A DNA stretch of 49,403 nucleotides from a virus. The notes beneath the pieces are model-generated. The model saw only the letters and a list, made by a program, of their open reading frames with translations. It was not told the origin of the DNA and did no database searches. A program made the position numbers and the translations under genes. Each line of letters opens with the position of its first letter. Position 1 is the first letter of the stretch. This document shows, in pieces, positions 32,094-41,658 of the stretch. The DNA lies in the IMG/VR virus record IMGVR_UViG_3300031692_000004, positions 1-49,403 of that record; one strand, 5' to 3'.

Positions 32094-32999
32094 TTATTTT
32101 TTCTTAAAATACTTGTTATCAAGGGTTTCAGCGATTTCATCCATAGGATCCTGGACAACCTTTGTCTTTGGCCCACCTGGGCGCTTGATGTGCTGCTTTT
32201 CGCGCTTGGAAAGCTTCTTCTCGGTAATAGATATTTTAACATCTCCAAGAACCGCTGAAACAGCCTGATCAAAAATCTTATCCTGTGAAATCTCCTCACC
32301 CGTGGCCTTATAGCCGGCCACCAATACTTCGTGCTGTTTGCGCAGTGCATCGCGTTTTTCCGGATTGTCCGCTAACGCCTGTGCAAAATCTTTGTCAAGT
32401 CCCAATACCTTTGTGTCGAAAAATCCATTTACCGCGCTCTTTTCTCCGGCAATCCTTAGAGATCGTATTTCCTCACGCTGCTTTGCGACAATGTCCTTGA
32501 GCGAGTTAAACCCTTTTACTATAGGATCATCCTCTTCAAGGTCTGTCATATCCAGTGCTGGGATATCATCTAACGGATCAACATCTTCGGCCTTGGCACT
32601 CTTCTCATCAGTCTTGGACTGCGCGTCAAGTTTGTCGCACATTTTTTCCAGCAAATCAGCGCTTGCAAAATTCTTAGCTTCTGTTAAACTGAAATACCTT
32701 GACTGAACCGCACGCTCGATCAACTCATCAGGAATAACGGAATTTTTATCATCGTCATCACTTTCGTCGGTCGCTTCTTCGCCTTCTTCAGAAGAATCAT
32801 CTTCCTCTGTTTCATCGTCCTCAAGGACTTCTTCGGACGGAATATCATCTTTATCGTCTTTCTCGACGGTTTTATCTTCTTCTTCCTCTACAACTTCCCC
32901 ACCTATTTTTCTGGAATCCCCTGTTAATTCCTTTACACCTTCGTCTATTTCGGCAGACAGCTCTTTGGAAACACTTGTTTCTTTTGTAGCTACACTCAT
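32094..32999 (-). CDS. Scaffolding protein, 301 aa
   Basis: Extremely acidic N-terminal half (runs of Glu/Asp around residues 35-90), a helical middle with a coiled-coil-like region (KGFNSLKDIVAKQREEIRSL), and a basic C-terminal 40 residues (KKLSKREKQHIKRPGG). Acidic body plus basic capsid-binding end is the hallmark of phage scaffolds. It lies just before the capsid gene and downstream of its own strong promoter. Confidence 0.8.
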   Translation of the reverse strand: MSVATKETSVSKELSAEIDEGVKELTGDSRKIGGEVVEEEEDKTVEKDDKDDIPSEEVLEDDETEEDDSSEEGEEATDESDDDDKNSVIPDELIERAVQSRYFSLTEAKNFASADLLEKMCDKLDAQSKTDEKSAKAEDVDPLDDIPALDMTDLEEDDPIVKGFNSLKDIVAKQREEIRSLRIAGEKSAVNGFFDTKVLGLDKDFAQALADNPEKRDALRKQHEVLVAGYKATGEEISQDKIFDQAVSAVLGDVKISITEKKLSKREKQHIKRPGGPKTKVVQDPMDEIAETLDNKYFKKK

Positions 33000-33031
33000 T
33001 TTACTTCCTTCAAAAAAGTAATACCATTAAT

Positions 33032-33060
33032 ATAATACACTATCTAAGCACATATGTCAA
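33032..33060 (-). promoter_or_regulatory. Sigma-70 promoter of the head genes
   Basis: TTGACA (33055-33060), 17 bases, TATTAT (33032-33037), minus strand, with TTTTTCTTGACAT shared with the promoters at 13.97 and 42.26 kb. Transcription would start near 33025, giving a short leader to the scaffold and capsid genes. Confidence 0.88.
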
Positions 33061-33076
33061 GAAAAATAAAATTTTT

Positions 33077-33451
33077 TTATATATATGATGCCTTATCTAC
33101 AAAACCACGGCATTTTAGCGCTTTCTTTCTCTGTGCCGGGCTCTCATATATCGGGTTTCCGTCATTGGATACCTCAACCCGAAGGCCCTGCTTTTTGAAA
33201 TATTCCCTTAACTCCGGAGCCTGTTCCGCATTAACCCCGGAACCCAAGCACTCAAAAGGCCATCCCTTTGATGATTGATTGCTTGTCTGAATGACGTCAA
33301 GATCAAGTGCCCTGTAGTAAATATCACCATCCTCGATATATACCGCCAGATCCTTGTCCGGCTCATGCTCAAGCTCATCATACTCTTTGTACGATAAATA
33401 CCTTTCTATTACCTCGTCAGTTACGATGTTCCTGAAACTGTATGTCGGCAT
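33077..33451 (-). CDS. FmdB-like small phage head-region protein, 124 aa
   Basis: MPTYSFRN at the start resembles the FmdB-type zinc-ribbon N-terminus but lacks its cysteines. The C-terminal EVSNDGNPIYESPAQRKKALKCRGFVDK is a phrase common in small phage proteins located between portal and scaffold genes. Function is unknown; its place suggests head assembly. Confidence 0.55.
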   Translation of the reverse strand: MPTYSFRNIVTDEVIERYLSYKEYDELEHEPDKDLAVYIEDGDIYYRALDLDVIQTSNQSSKGWPFECLGSGVNAEQAPELREYFKKQGLRVEVSNDGNPIYESPAQRKKALKCRGFVDKASYI

Positions 33452-33460
33452 AGTTTTCCC

Positions 33461-35179
33461 CTATCCTATCTGTGAACCTTCGGAAGGCTGCACATTGCCT
33501 CCCATCAAAAGCCTGCTCATTACATCAGCCTTACCGCGCTCTGTGGCCCCGGAACGGTTTGTACGTGTATAGTTCCTCGTCGTGGTTGTGGGCATTCTCG
33601 TTGGCTCTGAATTGCCCTGCTCAGGCAGTCCCTGCGGAGGCTCGCCAAATACAAGTATATCCTCAAGCTCTGGAACATTACTAAGTTCCGCAGCCAACGA
33701 GTTAAGCGTCTTGAAGTCGATTGAAGCACCCTGCTGCTGCAGAAGCGGAAGAGCGGGATATACGACCCTCTCAAGGTACTGAAGTATCTTCTGGAGCTTG
33801 ATTGCCGGTGTATCTGAACGCATTGAATAGACGTCAATATCAAAATTATAGTCAAGCCAATCGCCCTCTCTCGTATCCTCTGAGAACACTGCGGATACCC
33901 TGAGGCTTGAACCTTTCACAGGCTTGCTTACATCACTTTTTCTTACAGGGTCCGTCCAACGGTACCATGCAAGTTTCTTGAATATGCTCCTTGCGAAGTC
34001 AAGCGTTCTGTCACGCATGAACTCAAGACGGGCGTTCGCACCTTCCTTCATTATCTCATCCTGGCCTACTGTATCGCTCATCTTCCCAAGACCTGCGAGA
34101 GCGTCCCAGTTCCCGCCGAAATAACTTGCCTGATCTTTTACCTGCAGATAGAACGCGAGTGTCGGGGCGTCTATTCCGCCGACAGTAACGTTATCAACCT
34201 TAGCAGCACCGACTTTTACGCCCTCTCCGTCTTTTACCTGAACAATAGCGCTCTTATCATCATCACTTCCTCCATGAAGCGCGGCAAAGCTCTTCTTCTC
34301 ATCAGCCTGTCTTCCAAGCTTGCGGAAAAGGTTATTAGCGAGTTCGTGCAGATCGTACCACAGCGCAACCGGAGGTAATGGGAGCAAATTTCCCGGAACA
34401 TCAGAAAATCCGAGCAGGTCATACGGGCCAGCCTCTGGGCCGTCCCATTCCTTAGTCTCGAATATCTCTTTAGTCTGAACCCCGTAGGTCATGAACACAT
34501 TTGTCCTCGGGATCCAAACATCCCTCAGCCATATCTTTTCCTTATACAGATCAGCACCCTCATCTGTAGAAACGCTCTCAGCGCGAACCTCGCCCTGCGG
34601 TCCTACAAGCGTATGCTGATCGGGCTGTATTTTGTTATTGTTATATATGGTCCTTGCGTCTTCCACCGGAAGCCAATAATCATTTCCCTCGAACTGCATA
34701 TCTGCTCTGCACTTTGCGGACATATCGCAGAAATAATCATCTATTGACACCAAGTCGCAAAAAGATCGGCCCACATCATGCCCCAGTATCTCTATCCCGG
34801 ACGAGCACATCCCTGTCTTTACCGCGGCAAACCCGAACAGAGCTTCCATGAAAGCACGTCTCAGAGTCGCGTCCAGCCCTATCTCGTCAGGTATCTTGTT
34901 CAGCTCTATCTCGGTAGTGAACGCCCACGGCTTAAGGCGTACAACCTCTGTGTCGAACGTGCACCTGGGGGACCGTGCGGCGAGCTGCTGCATGTAGATC
35001 ATCACAGCAAGCTCAATGAAGTTCGTAGGAACTGCCTTGTCGGATCCGCCGGAGGAAAAATGATTGCCGACGTATTGCTGTATGAACTTGACGCGCTCCG
35101 TCTTGGGCTTGTCCATCTGCCTGATGGACCAGTCTATTGCCGGCGTCAGTCTTTTGAAGTCGATCCCTATATCTGCCAT
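33461..35179 (-). CDS. Portal protein, 572 aa
   Basis: It forms the dodecameric ring through which DNA enters and leaves the head. Length, helical stem-like middle (KLGRQADEKKSFAA), an LPLPPVALWYDLHELANNLFRK segment, a MSDTVGQDEIMKEG motif and a Gln/Pro-rich, Arg-rich C-terminal tail fit podovirus portals. It is followed by the FmdB-like and scaffold genes, the usual order. A collar or other head protein is unlikely given size and place. Confidence 0.75.
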   Translation of the reverse strand: MADIGIDFKRLTPAIDWSIRQMDKPKTERVKFIQQYVGNHFSSGGSDKAVPTNFIELAVMIYMQQLAARSPRCTFDTEVVRLKPWAFTTEIELNKIPDEIGLDATLRRAFMEALFGFAAVKTGMCSSGIEILGHDVGRSFCDLVSIDDYFCDMSAKCRADMQFEGNDYWLPVEDARTIYNNNKIQPDQHTLVGPQGEVRAESVSTDEGADLYKEKIWLRDVWIPRTNVFMTYGVQTKEIFETKEWDGPEAGPYDLLGFSDVPGNLLPLPPVALWYDLHELANNLFRKLGRQADEKKSFAALHGGSDDDKSAIVQVKDGEGVKVGAAKVDNVTVGGIDAPTLAFYLQVKDQASYFGGNWDALAGLGKMSDTVGQDEIMKEGANARLEFMRDRTLDFARSIFKKLAWYRWTDPVRKSDVSKPVKGSSLRVSAVFSEDTREGDWLDYNFDIDVYSMRSDTPAIKLQKILQYLERVVYPALPLLQQQGASIDFKTLNSLAAELSNVPELEDILVFGEPPQGLPEQGNSEPTRMPTTTTRNYTRTNRSGATERGKADVMSRLLMGGNVQPSEGSQIG

Positions 35180-35180
35180 A

Positions 35181-36425
35181 TCAATAACGTCCTTTACTTT
35201 GCTCGTAATCTATCTTAAACCATGAGTCTGATTTGGCCGTGTTAAAATATAGCCCCTCATCAAGTCCACCGTTCCAAAAATCAGCCACACCCTCTGCTGC
35301 ACCTATGTAAGATACAAGAGGAGGAGCAGCAAGCCCTGTATATGTTGATGCAGCACCTGGAACACCGTTCATAAATGTTTTGTAGTTCGTTCCATCCCAT
35401 GTCATTCCAACACGTACCCATTTGTCTACAATAAAATCAAACGTAGAGTCTACAAATGTACTGCCAAGAGCAATATAAAAATTTGCCCCATTCCTATACA
35501 TATAAATACGTTGCGGATCTCTATGAATGTAAATATACGCATTTCCTGCAGCGATAGTATTTGTTTTTGCCCAATATACAATTGTTCCAGAACTTGAGCT
35601 TAATATTCCTGCCGGGATAGCAAGACTACTCGCCCCATCAAACTCCATCCTCTTCCCGACAATAACGCCTGAGTTTGTTATAGTGTGACGATACCTACTC
35701 TTATCCAACCCATCCCCATCAACAGCCAGAACGAGTGAAGAGTCTGGTACGCCACGGTGGAAGCGTTCTGATACCCATGATGCGGATTTGGCAGAGGAGT
35801 AGTAATTGACTATTTTAATCTCGCCATTGAAATATGCAGAGGTACTATTTCTTTTTAGCGCACCAATAATAATATTGTCTCTATCTTCTGTATCTGCCAT
35901 CCAATCGCCATTGTTTGATCCCGATACCACATTAAGAGTTTCTGGATTGTTATTAACATACATAAGGTAAGAGCTACCATTGCTAATTACTACAACATGG
36001 TAGTATTCATTTGCGTTTATAACAGTAGAACCCTCTACGCTGTCCGCTCCACTGGCATTATTATTTGCTATCGTTAAAAGATTAGTGCTTGAAACATAAA
36101 ACTCTATATGCTTGTTTGGGCCAGCTTCGTCAGAACTTGAAAATATAACATGATTTGCTCCAGAAACATCTCTATATATCCAAGCCTCAATCGTTCCTAC
36201 ACTATCGGCACTTCTCCAATCAGCTTCTGCTCTTCTCAAATATCCAGTAATTCCATTGAACTCAGCTCCATCTTTTTGAAACTCTACACCACCAACCGCT
36301 GTCATATCGTCACCAGCAGAAGATGCATCCTTGGCAGATCCTTTTGTCACTGGACTGAGCCATGAGCCCTTGAGACTGCTATCTGTCAGATCAGCGTTGA
36401 GTGCGATTGGTTGTTCAAGTATCAT
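35181..36425 (-). CDS. Two-domain LamG/concanavalin-like lectin protein, 414 aa
   Basis: Two jelly-roll LamG_3-type domains: the first about residues 45-230 (FNGITGYLRRA, GTIEAWIYRD, YYHVVVISNG, SYLMYVNN), the second about 235-410 (MEFDGASSLAIP, GTIVYWAKTN, KWVRVGMTWDGTNYKTFMNG). These bind sugars or adhere to surfaces. First named of three neighbouring LamG genes placed between portal and terminase. A surface-exposed head or tail adhesin is likely. Confidence 0.75.
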   Translation of the reverse strand: MILEQPIALNADLTDSSLKGSWLSPVTKGSAKDASSAGDDMTAVGGVEFQKDGAEFNGITGYLRRAEADWRSADSVGTIEAWIYRDVSGANHVIFSSSDEAGPNKHIEFYVSSTNLLTIANNNASGADSVEGSTVINANEYYHVVVISNGSSYLMYVNNNPETLNVVSGSNNGDWMADTEDRDNIIIGALKRNSTSAYFNGEIKIVNYYSSAKSASWVSERFHRGVPDSSLVLAVDGDGLDKSRYRHTITNSGVIVGKRMEFDGASSLAIPAGILSSSSGTIVYWAKTNTIAAGNAYIYIHRDPQRIYMYRNGANFYIALGSTFVDSTFDFIVDKWVRVGMTWDGTNYKTFMNGVPGAASTYTGLAAPPLVSYIGAAEGVADFWNGGLDEGLYFNTAKSDSWFKIDYEQSKGRY

Positions 36426-37619
36426 CTAAAGACCTTTCTTCGCCATGCGGTGTAAAACCTTAACTTCATCCCACGTAGCTATCATTTTATGTGCTTTTAC
36501 TAAACTGATTTGGCCGTCGAAAGATAGAGCAGAGTCCTTGCGATTTCCTATAGTAAAAACATCTGCTACAGTGGTGGACGTTCCAACCGGAGTAGCACTC
36601 TCTATTACATTAACTCTTTCACCATTGATATAAATTACTGGATCATTGGTAACACTTGAACTATCATATGTCACAACTACATGATACAAACCCCCATAAG
36701 AGATTGATGAATTCGGTGAATCCCAATAGCCATTTGTTCCAGAAAAATACTTATAAAGCCTGATCTTATTTACTGATAAATAAATGATATATTCATTATA
36801 TTTGTTGATCACATTGCCTTGATTTATTTCTCCTGCACCATTAGCTTTTATCAAAGCAGATATAGTCCCACCACCATTAAACAACCCCTGAAGGTTTGAA
36901 TTGTTGGCCACATCAGCCTTCGTATCAGCCCCATCAAACACACCAACCGATTTGCCGTAAGCCCCCTCTGTATACGTGAGAGCTGTCGGAGTCGCTGTGA
37001 GTCCTGTAACGCTGTCAACTGTGTTATTGTTGAGAGGTATGTCTAATACTTTAAACTTCGGATCAGTTAAACGCCATCCATCCAGTCTTCCATGTCTCTG
37101 CCGATTCATAATATCAATAGCTTGTATTTGCGTAATCACGTCTGAAAATACAATCGGCTCATCAAGTAAAACTGAACCAAAATTCGTTCCATCGGTAGCA
37201 AGCTGAAATGTGTTTGCATCAACATCCGCATCCAGAACACATACTAAATGCTGAAGTGTTCCTGCCGCAAGAGTGGTGCCTGGCTCTCCATCAATGTATG
37301 TGGCCGAAGCCGTGATACCGGTATAAGTCACCGTACCTCCCGATACCATTATGTCTTTTCCTGTGTCTATTAAAACCAGCTCTTCCGTATCGGTATCCGG
37401 ATTTACCCAAAGTGAAATAGCCCTGATAAGTCCTATATCACCAAAAGATGTTTTTTCATCAATACCATTGTATCTTGTTCCTATCCCAATTCCAGACAAT
37501 ACCAAATCATCAGCCGCAACAATACCGGTCCCCGTTCCGTTGTGGCCATTACCAGATAAATCTTGCGGATTGACCTCGCTAAGGTCTGATTTAAAAACAA
37601 CTTTGTCCATGTACGACAT
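36426..37619 (-). CDS. Two-domain LamG/concanavalin-like lectin protein, 397 aa
   Basis: The first domain spans about residues 10-185 (RYNGIDEKTSF, RAISLWVNP, LQHLVCVLDAD) and the second about 195-395 (GVFDGADTKADV, GTISALIKANG, LYHVVVTYDSSS, VIYINGERVN). It is paralogous to its neighbours on both sides. The ATG overlaps the stop of the 35-aa gene as TAATG. It lies in the same virion-gene unit. Confidence 0.75.
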   Translation of the reverse strand: MSYMDKVVFKSDLSEVNPQDLSGNGHNGTGTGIVAADDLVLSGIGIGTRYNGIDEKTSFGDIGLIRAISLWVNPDTDTEELVLIDTGKDIMVSGGTVTYTGITASATYIDGEPGTTLAAGTLQHLVCVLDADVDANTFQLATDGTNFGSVLLDEPIVFSDVITQIQAIDIMNRQRHGRLDGWRLTDPKFKVLDIPLNNNTVDSVTGLTATPTALTYTEGAYGKSVGVFDGADTKADVANNSNLQGLFNGGGTISALIKANGAGEINQGNVINKYNEYIIYLSVNKIRLYKYFSGTNGYWDSPNSSISYGGLYHVVVTYDSSSVTNDPVIYINGERVNVIESATPVGTSTTVADVFTIGNRKDSALSFDGQISLVKAHKMIATWDEVKVLHRMAKKGL

Positions 37620-37726
37620 TACTCACTCTTTCTTTTTGGCTGACGAGATGTTCCAAAATTACCACGACCTCCGCCCGAACCATCCCTTCGTCTTACTCCT
37701 CCGCACGCTCCTCTTCTTCTTGCCAT
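37619..37726 (-). CDS. 35-aa Arg/Gly-rich peptide
   Basis: The frame starts MARRRGACGGVRRRDGSGGG and ends with basic residues; AAGGGAATAAAATA precedes its ATG, and its stop overlaps the next start as TAATG. Similar tiny Arg/Gly proteins occur in phage head regions. The composition suggests DNA or RNA contact. Function unknown. Confidence 0.55.
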   Translation of the reverse strand: MARRRGACGGVRRRDGSGGGRGNFGTSRQPKRKSE

Positions 37727-37738
37727 TATTTTATTCCC

Positions 37739-38404
37739 TTAAAAAGGTGTCCCATTAGCAAAATCCAAAATCTCCTGATTGCTCAACTGCCTCGCAAATA
37801 TCATCGGTCTGGCAATCGAACCCTCCATCTCACTCAAGGCACCGCCTCCTCGTGAGCCAACCTGAAGATTGACTGAAGAAACCACAGGATCAACACCTTC
37901 CGCACGAGCTGTATTAGTCTTATCGCCGTTGACGTACATGGTCCCGAGATTGTTCCCGATAGTAGCTGTGTCAATGATAAAGCTGACTGCCATGTGATTC
38001 CACGTGTTCAATGATACCGCGTCTGTATTCGATATCGTAACAGCATTCATCCCAAGACCTTTGGATGTCATGCAGAACTGTTCATCGGCGTTTACATAAG
38101 TATGCCATCCGCTTGTCTGTCCGTCTCTTGCAATAATTGCTTTACTGACAATCCCTCTCGTTATCTTGACCCACGCCATTACCGTCAGATATGTTGCTGT
38201 TGCATCGAACCTTGTGTCTGTTCCGGTATTATCAAAATTGATATACTCAGAAGCGTCAGCATCAAATTTAAGACCTCTTCCCGCGGGTGAGTCGATTGGA
38301 ATTGGATTTCCGGTTATCGTACCGATCCCCCTTATCTCAGAAAGATCAGCGATGTCCGGACACCAGATACACCCGACTTGCTTTAGTCTGCGGTTAAGGT
38401 CCAT
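37739..38404 (-). CDS. Single-domain LamG/concanavalin-like protein, 221 aa
   Basis: One LamG domain covers residues about 45-215 (LKFDADASEYINF, YLTVMAWVKITRG, NTWNHMAVSFII, GTMYVNGDKTN), preceded by a short N-terminal anchor. It is the third member of the lectin-like cluster and overlaps the upstream stop as TAATG. Probably displayed on the virion surface. Confidence 0.75.
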   Translation of the reverse strand: MDLNRRLKQVGCIWCPDIADLSEIRGIGTITGNPIPIDSPAGRGLKFDADASEYINFDNTGTDTRFDATATYLTVMAWVKITRGIVSKAIIARDGQTSGWHTYVNADEQFCMTSKGLGMNAVTISNTDAVSLNTWNHMAVSFIIDTATIGNNLGTMYVNGDKTNTARAEGVDPVVSSVNLQVGSRGGGALSEMEGSIARPMIFARQLSNQEILDFANGTPF

Positions 38405-38796
38405 TAAAGTTTCTCCACAACTTCAACAACAGGAGTCACAGCAAGTTTAAGGTCTGTCCATGTACTTACTCCTGCTTCTGCTTTTACTCCTGACAACCAC
38501 TTCTCCGGATCAGCGTACACCGCTTTCTCGGTTAGCTTGGCAACATACTCTGTCTGTGTCTTTGCTTCAGCAATGGAAACACTTCTGAGAGCTCTCTTCT
38601 CTTCCATGACCTTATTATACACTTCGGTCATCTTGTGAATGCAATCACGCCCTGCAAGCTGTTTTGATATAAGAACAATCTTGTCCTCTTCACCGGCCAC
38701 CATCTGAGCGATTATACCGGCAGCTTCTACTGCTTCATCAATTTCGTCTTCGGCTTCCGGCTTTACCGGTACCGTTGGATAGAATTTATCAACCAT
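38404..38796 (-). CDS. Helical hypothetical protein in the virion cluster, 130 aa
   Basis: Acidic helix-rich protein (DEIDEAVEAAGIIAQM, EKRALRSVSIAEAKTQ) with a hydrophobic C-terminus. No motif. Neighbour order (fibre-like gene upstream, LamG gene downstream) suggests a structural or assembly role. Confidence 0.55.
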   Translation of the reverse strand: MVDKFYPTVPVKPEAEDEIDEAVEAAGIIAQMVAGEEDKIVLISKQLAGRDCIHKMTEVYNKVMEEKRALRSVSIAEAKTQTEYVAKLTEKAVYADPEKWLSGVKAEAGVSTWTDLKLAVTPVVEVVEKL

Positions 38797-38811
38797 GTTT
38801 TAATCCTTTAA

Positions 38812-39726
38812 TTAATTTCCAGAACGAGTCTGAAAAGTTACAGTACTATCAGTATCACCAGCCTCTGAAACAAACACAGGCTTTACGTTTTTATAATGAC
38901 CACGAACCTTTAATAGCGCTGTGACATCTGCATCAATAGTTACAAGGTTATTTGTAGCCGAAACGTTTGCAGTGTCTGAAGATTCAATTGAGCAGATTCC
39001 GTAATTAGTTCCATTAAGAGATCCGTCAACCCTGACAACAACACTTGAGCAACTATTAAGAACAACAGTTACCGCAATGGTATGCTCATTGTAACCATCA
39101 ACATCTTTTACCGCACCATCACCGGGAGCTGTCAATGTTGTATCCGCATCTGGTTTAAACGGCACACCACTCACAGCTGTAAGGTCTGTTACAAGCCCGG
39201 TGTTTGAAGCGGCATCATAAAATGCGTTGATCAGTCTTTTGAAAGCATCAATTGCCAATGGGCCAATATCTCCACTATCAATTTCATTTAAAGTTGTTTC
39301 ATATTTTCCACCTACTTGAACTGTGTTCGTTGGAGCGGCCGCGTCTTCTGCAGCTGTTGCGAGCTGAAGTGCTTCAAGGTCTGAAGCGTCCAAAACCTCT
39401 CCGTCAGCATCAACATGCTGAACTGCAACAACATGGTCCGTTGCGGCACGTGCTGTATTAGCATCACTGATCAACGCTCTGTCATCGGTTGTCGCGTTTT
39501 TCAGCTCTACCGCTCCTATCTCAACATCTCCAGCCTCAATGTTGGCCACAAGCTCTCCGTCCGCATTAAGCTTCAGAGGTATCGCGTTTGTTCCATCTGA
39601 ACCCATAACGAGAATACCCTTAGCCTCATCCTCACCGATCGCAGCTCTTGCCGCCTGATCGTTATCAGCTATAAGCCCGGTCCCGTCCGCATTAAACAAT
39701 GCTCTGTTAAGAAGATCGTCACTCAT
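38812..39726 (-). CDS. Fibre-like structural protein, 304 aa
   Basis: Begins like many phage fibres (NRALFNADGTGLIADNDQAARAAIGED is a trimerising fibre-start pattern), continues with Asp/Ala-rich turns, and ends in a beta-sandwich-like domain of about 110 residues (VVLNSCSSVVVRVDGSLNG ... KVRGHYKNVKPVFV). It could be a head fibre or a carrier of the LamG adhesins. Directly downstream of the terminase large subunit. Confidence 0.55.
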   Translation of the reverse strand: MSDDLLNRALFNADGTGLIADNDQAARAAIGEDEAKGILVMGSDGTNAIPLKLNADGELVANIEAGDVEIGAVELKNATTDDRALISDANTARAATDHVVAVQHVDADGEVLDASDLEALQLATAAEDAAAPTNTVQVGGKYETTLNEIDSGDIGPLAIDAFKRLINAFYDAASNTGLVTDLTAVSGVPFKPDADTTLTAPGDGAVKDVDGYNEHTIAVTVVLNSCSSVVVRVDGSLNGTNYGICSIESSDTANVSATNNLVTIDADVTALLKVRGHYKNVKPVFVSEAGDTDSTVTFQTRSGN

Positions 39727-39739
39727 TTTTTATTCCTTT

Positions 39740-41650
39740 TTACCAATTACTTCCAAGACAGTCGGCCAGCTTCTTTGCCTCGGCGTCTTGCTTCAGTTTA
39801 ATTCTCCATGCAAGTGAGCCGTAGGGAGGCTCGTTATTCTCGACAGGTTTCTTTGTCTCCTGACGCTCCTTCATACCAAGATTCGCAAGCGCGTCAGAGA
39901 TAACCTCATCACCATGCGCCGCACCGGCACCGTCGGGATCTTCGGCATTTATTGACGAAGAGTGCTCAACGCTCCCGTTATCCTTCTTAATGAACTGCAG
40001 GCACTCATCCATACCGGTCTCTGAACGGTTGATAAAACGGTGAGTGTCTATCGCGTCACGATAATCGTGCAGTATCACGCTCTTTGCCTGGGGATTGAGA
40101 AATACCCCGGGCTCATCTGTCATTGGCCTGCCGACCTTCTTCTCGTTCCGTCGATAATATACGTTGCCATACCCTTGCTGAGAAACCTGCTGAGCAAATA
40201 CCTCTCCGGTAGGACCGCTGCGGTCCCATGCAAGATATGCTTTATTGAACCACTTAGCAAGTGCCATTGTCTGATCAGCAAATAAATGCGGGAGAGTATG
40301 GGAGTCTTTCCAGACAGCCACCTTCTCTCCCGTATTCCGATCCACCACACTTGAACAGGAATTAGAAGAACCGGTACCGGCGGATACGTCGGAACCGATA
40401 CAGAACTTTCTATCATATGCGGGATTCCCGCTTCCGTCAAGAGTGATCCATAGCTTCAGCTTTCCACGCTCGTTCTCAACAAACCTCTTCGGGTCAAGCG
40501 TCACCGGATCAAACTCAAGGTCCCCAACCAGCAGCGGAGGACGGCAGTATTTCTTCTTGAGCATCATAACGACCTCGGCATCAAAGAACTGATAGTCAGA
40601 TCCAAGGAAGTCGATCTCAAGCTCCTGCTTGATCTCTTTATCGTTTGCGCATCGTGTGCATTCATAGTCAAACCACGGAGAGCGAAGCTTGAATACCGCA
40701 CATGACTGGAAAGGATAGTCATCAGGGAACATGAATGTCTTTATGTCCTTCGATCCTTTTTTGCGGAACCTTACTTTTCCGCGGAAACTATCAAGTAATT
40801 CGGTCTTTCCGTTCTCGTCTATTGTATAAAGGCCCTGGCTCTTAAGGTCATCTCTTGACCAATGAAGCCTCATGACAACCGGGGCTATCTCTTCACAGAA
40901 CTTATAGAAGTGGTTCTGCCCTCGCGGCGTTGAGTTCCCTATCCTGCAGTTCGTTACGTCCCGGGACCCACGAAGAGCGGAATACCCGTCTTCCTGCAGC
41001 GCAAACTCATCAAAGAAGATCGTTGTGTGCCTGCCTCCGACACCGATGTTCCCAGTCGTTGACTCTCCGGACATCACAGACTTATTATCAGCATTGACCA
41101 GCCTCAGCAGCTTTCGGTTCGGGTCTTTCGGTCCGAGGTGACGTCCGGACGGGAGCATCCACTTGGGCTGATAACGGTGTATGTAATCTATTTTCCAGAA
41201 CAGCGCATCAGGGTTGCCTGAATCATCAACCAGGTCCTGCTTCCTTGATACGAGCAGGAATGAAAGGAAGTCACGCCAGTGCCAGCACCACTCTATCGAA
41301 TCAAGACAGATCCAGCTCGCTCCTACACCCCTTGACTTCGGGGTTGCGCAATCCTTCCCCTTGTCTATGCAGTCAAGTATGGCGAGCACTGTCTCGCATT
41401 GAAAATCATATAAATTAAAAGGCGACCGAGGATCCCCGTAGATGGACTCTTTAGGGGAATATGAGTAGTTAAAGGTGTTTATGTAGAAGAGGGGGTCCTC
41501 GGCGCACATTTGTTTCATCTGGGCCTGAGCGAGCTTATCGTTCGCGGCATAGTTCAGCATCTCAATCCTGTAGGTAACGTTCTTGAACGGGTCGCGAGGG
41601 ACATAGGTATCAAAATGCTTTGTCGTCATCTCTCCAAGAGTTCCAAGCAT
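39740..41650 (-). CDS. terL: Terminase large subunit, about 636 aa
   Basis: The ATP-driven DNA packaging motor and nuclease. Walker A-like PKSRGVGAS lies at about residues 104-112 and Walker B IFFDEF near 211-216, counted from the ATG at 41648-41650; GTG codons just upstream or a later ATG are alternative starts. The RNase H-type nuclease has D in GSDVSAG (near 421) and HGDEVISDAL near the C-terminus. The small subunit candidate is directly upstream. The exact cut mode (pac or cos) cannot be read from this. Confidence 0.9.
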   Translation of the reverse strand: MLGTLGEMTTKHFDTYVPRDPFKNVTYRIEMLNYAANDKLAQAQMKQMCAEDPLFYINTFNYSYSPKESIYGDPRSPFNLYDFQCETVLAILDCIDKGKDCATPKSRGVGASWICLDSIEWCWHWRDFLSFLLVSRKQDLVDDSGNPDALFWKIDYIHRYQPKWMLPSGRHLGPKDPNRKLLRLVNADNKSVMSGESTTGNIGVGGRHTTIFFDEFALQEDGYSALRGSRDVTNCRIGNSTPRGQNHFYKFCEEIAPVVMRLHWSRDDLKSQGLYTIDENGKTELLDSFRGKVRFRKKGSKDIKTFMFPDDYPFQSCAVFKLRSPWFDYECTRCANDKEIKQELEIDFLGSDYQFFDAEVVMMLKKKYCRPPLLVGDLEFDPVTLDPKRFVENERGKLKLWITLDGSGNPAYDRKFCIGSDVSAGTGSSNSCSSVVDRNTGEKVAVWKDSHTLPHLFADQTMALAKWFNKAYLAWDRSGPTGEVFAQQVSQQGYGNVYYRRNEKKVGRPMTDEPGVFLNPQAKSVILHDYRDAIDTHRFINRSETGMDECLQFIKKDNGSVEHSSSINAEDPDGAGAAHGDEVISDALANLGMKERQETKKPVENNEPPYGSLAWRIKLKQDAEAKKLADCLGSNW

Positions 41651-41658
41651 CACCACGA

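Noticed and set aside
32700-32760. A second hammerhead core (CTGATGAG on the minus strand)
   Set aside because: It lies inside the scaffold gene and has no GAAA or matching stems around it.
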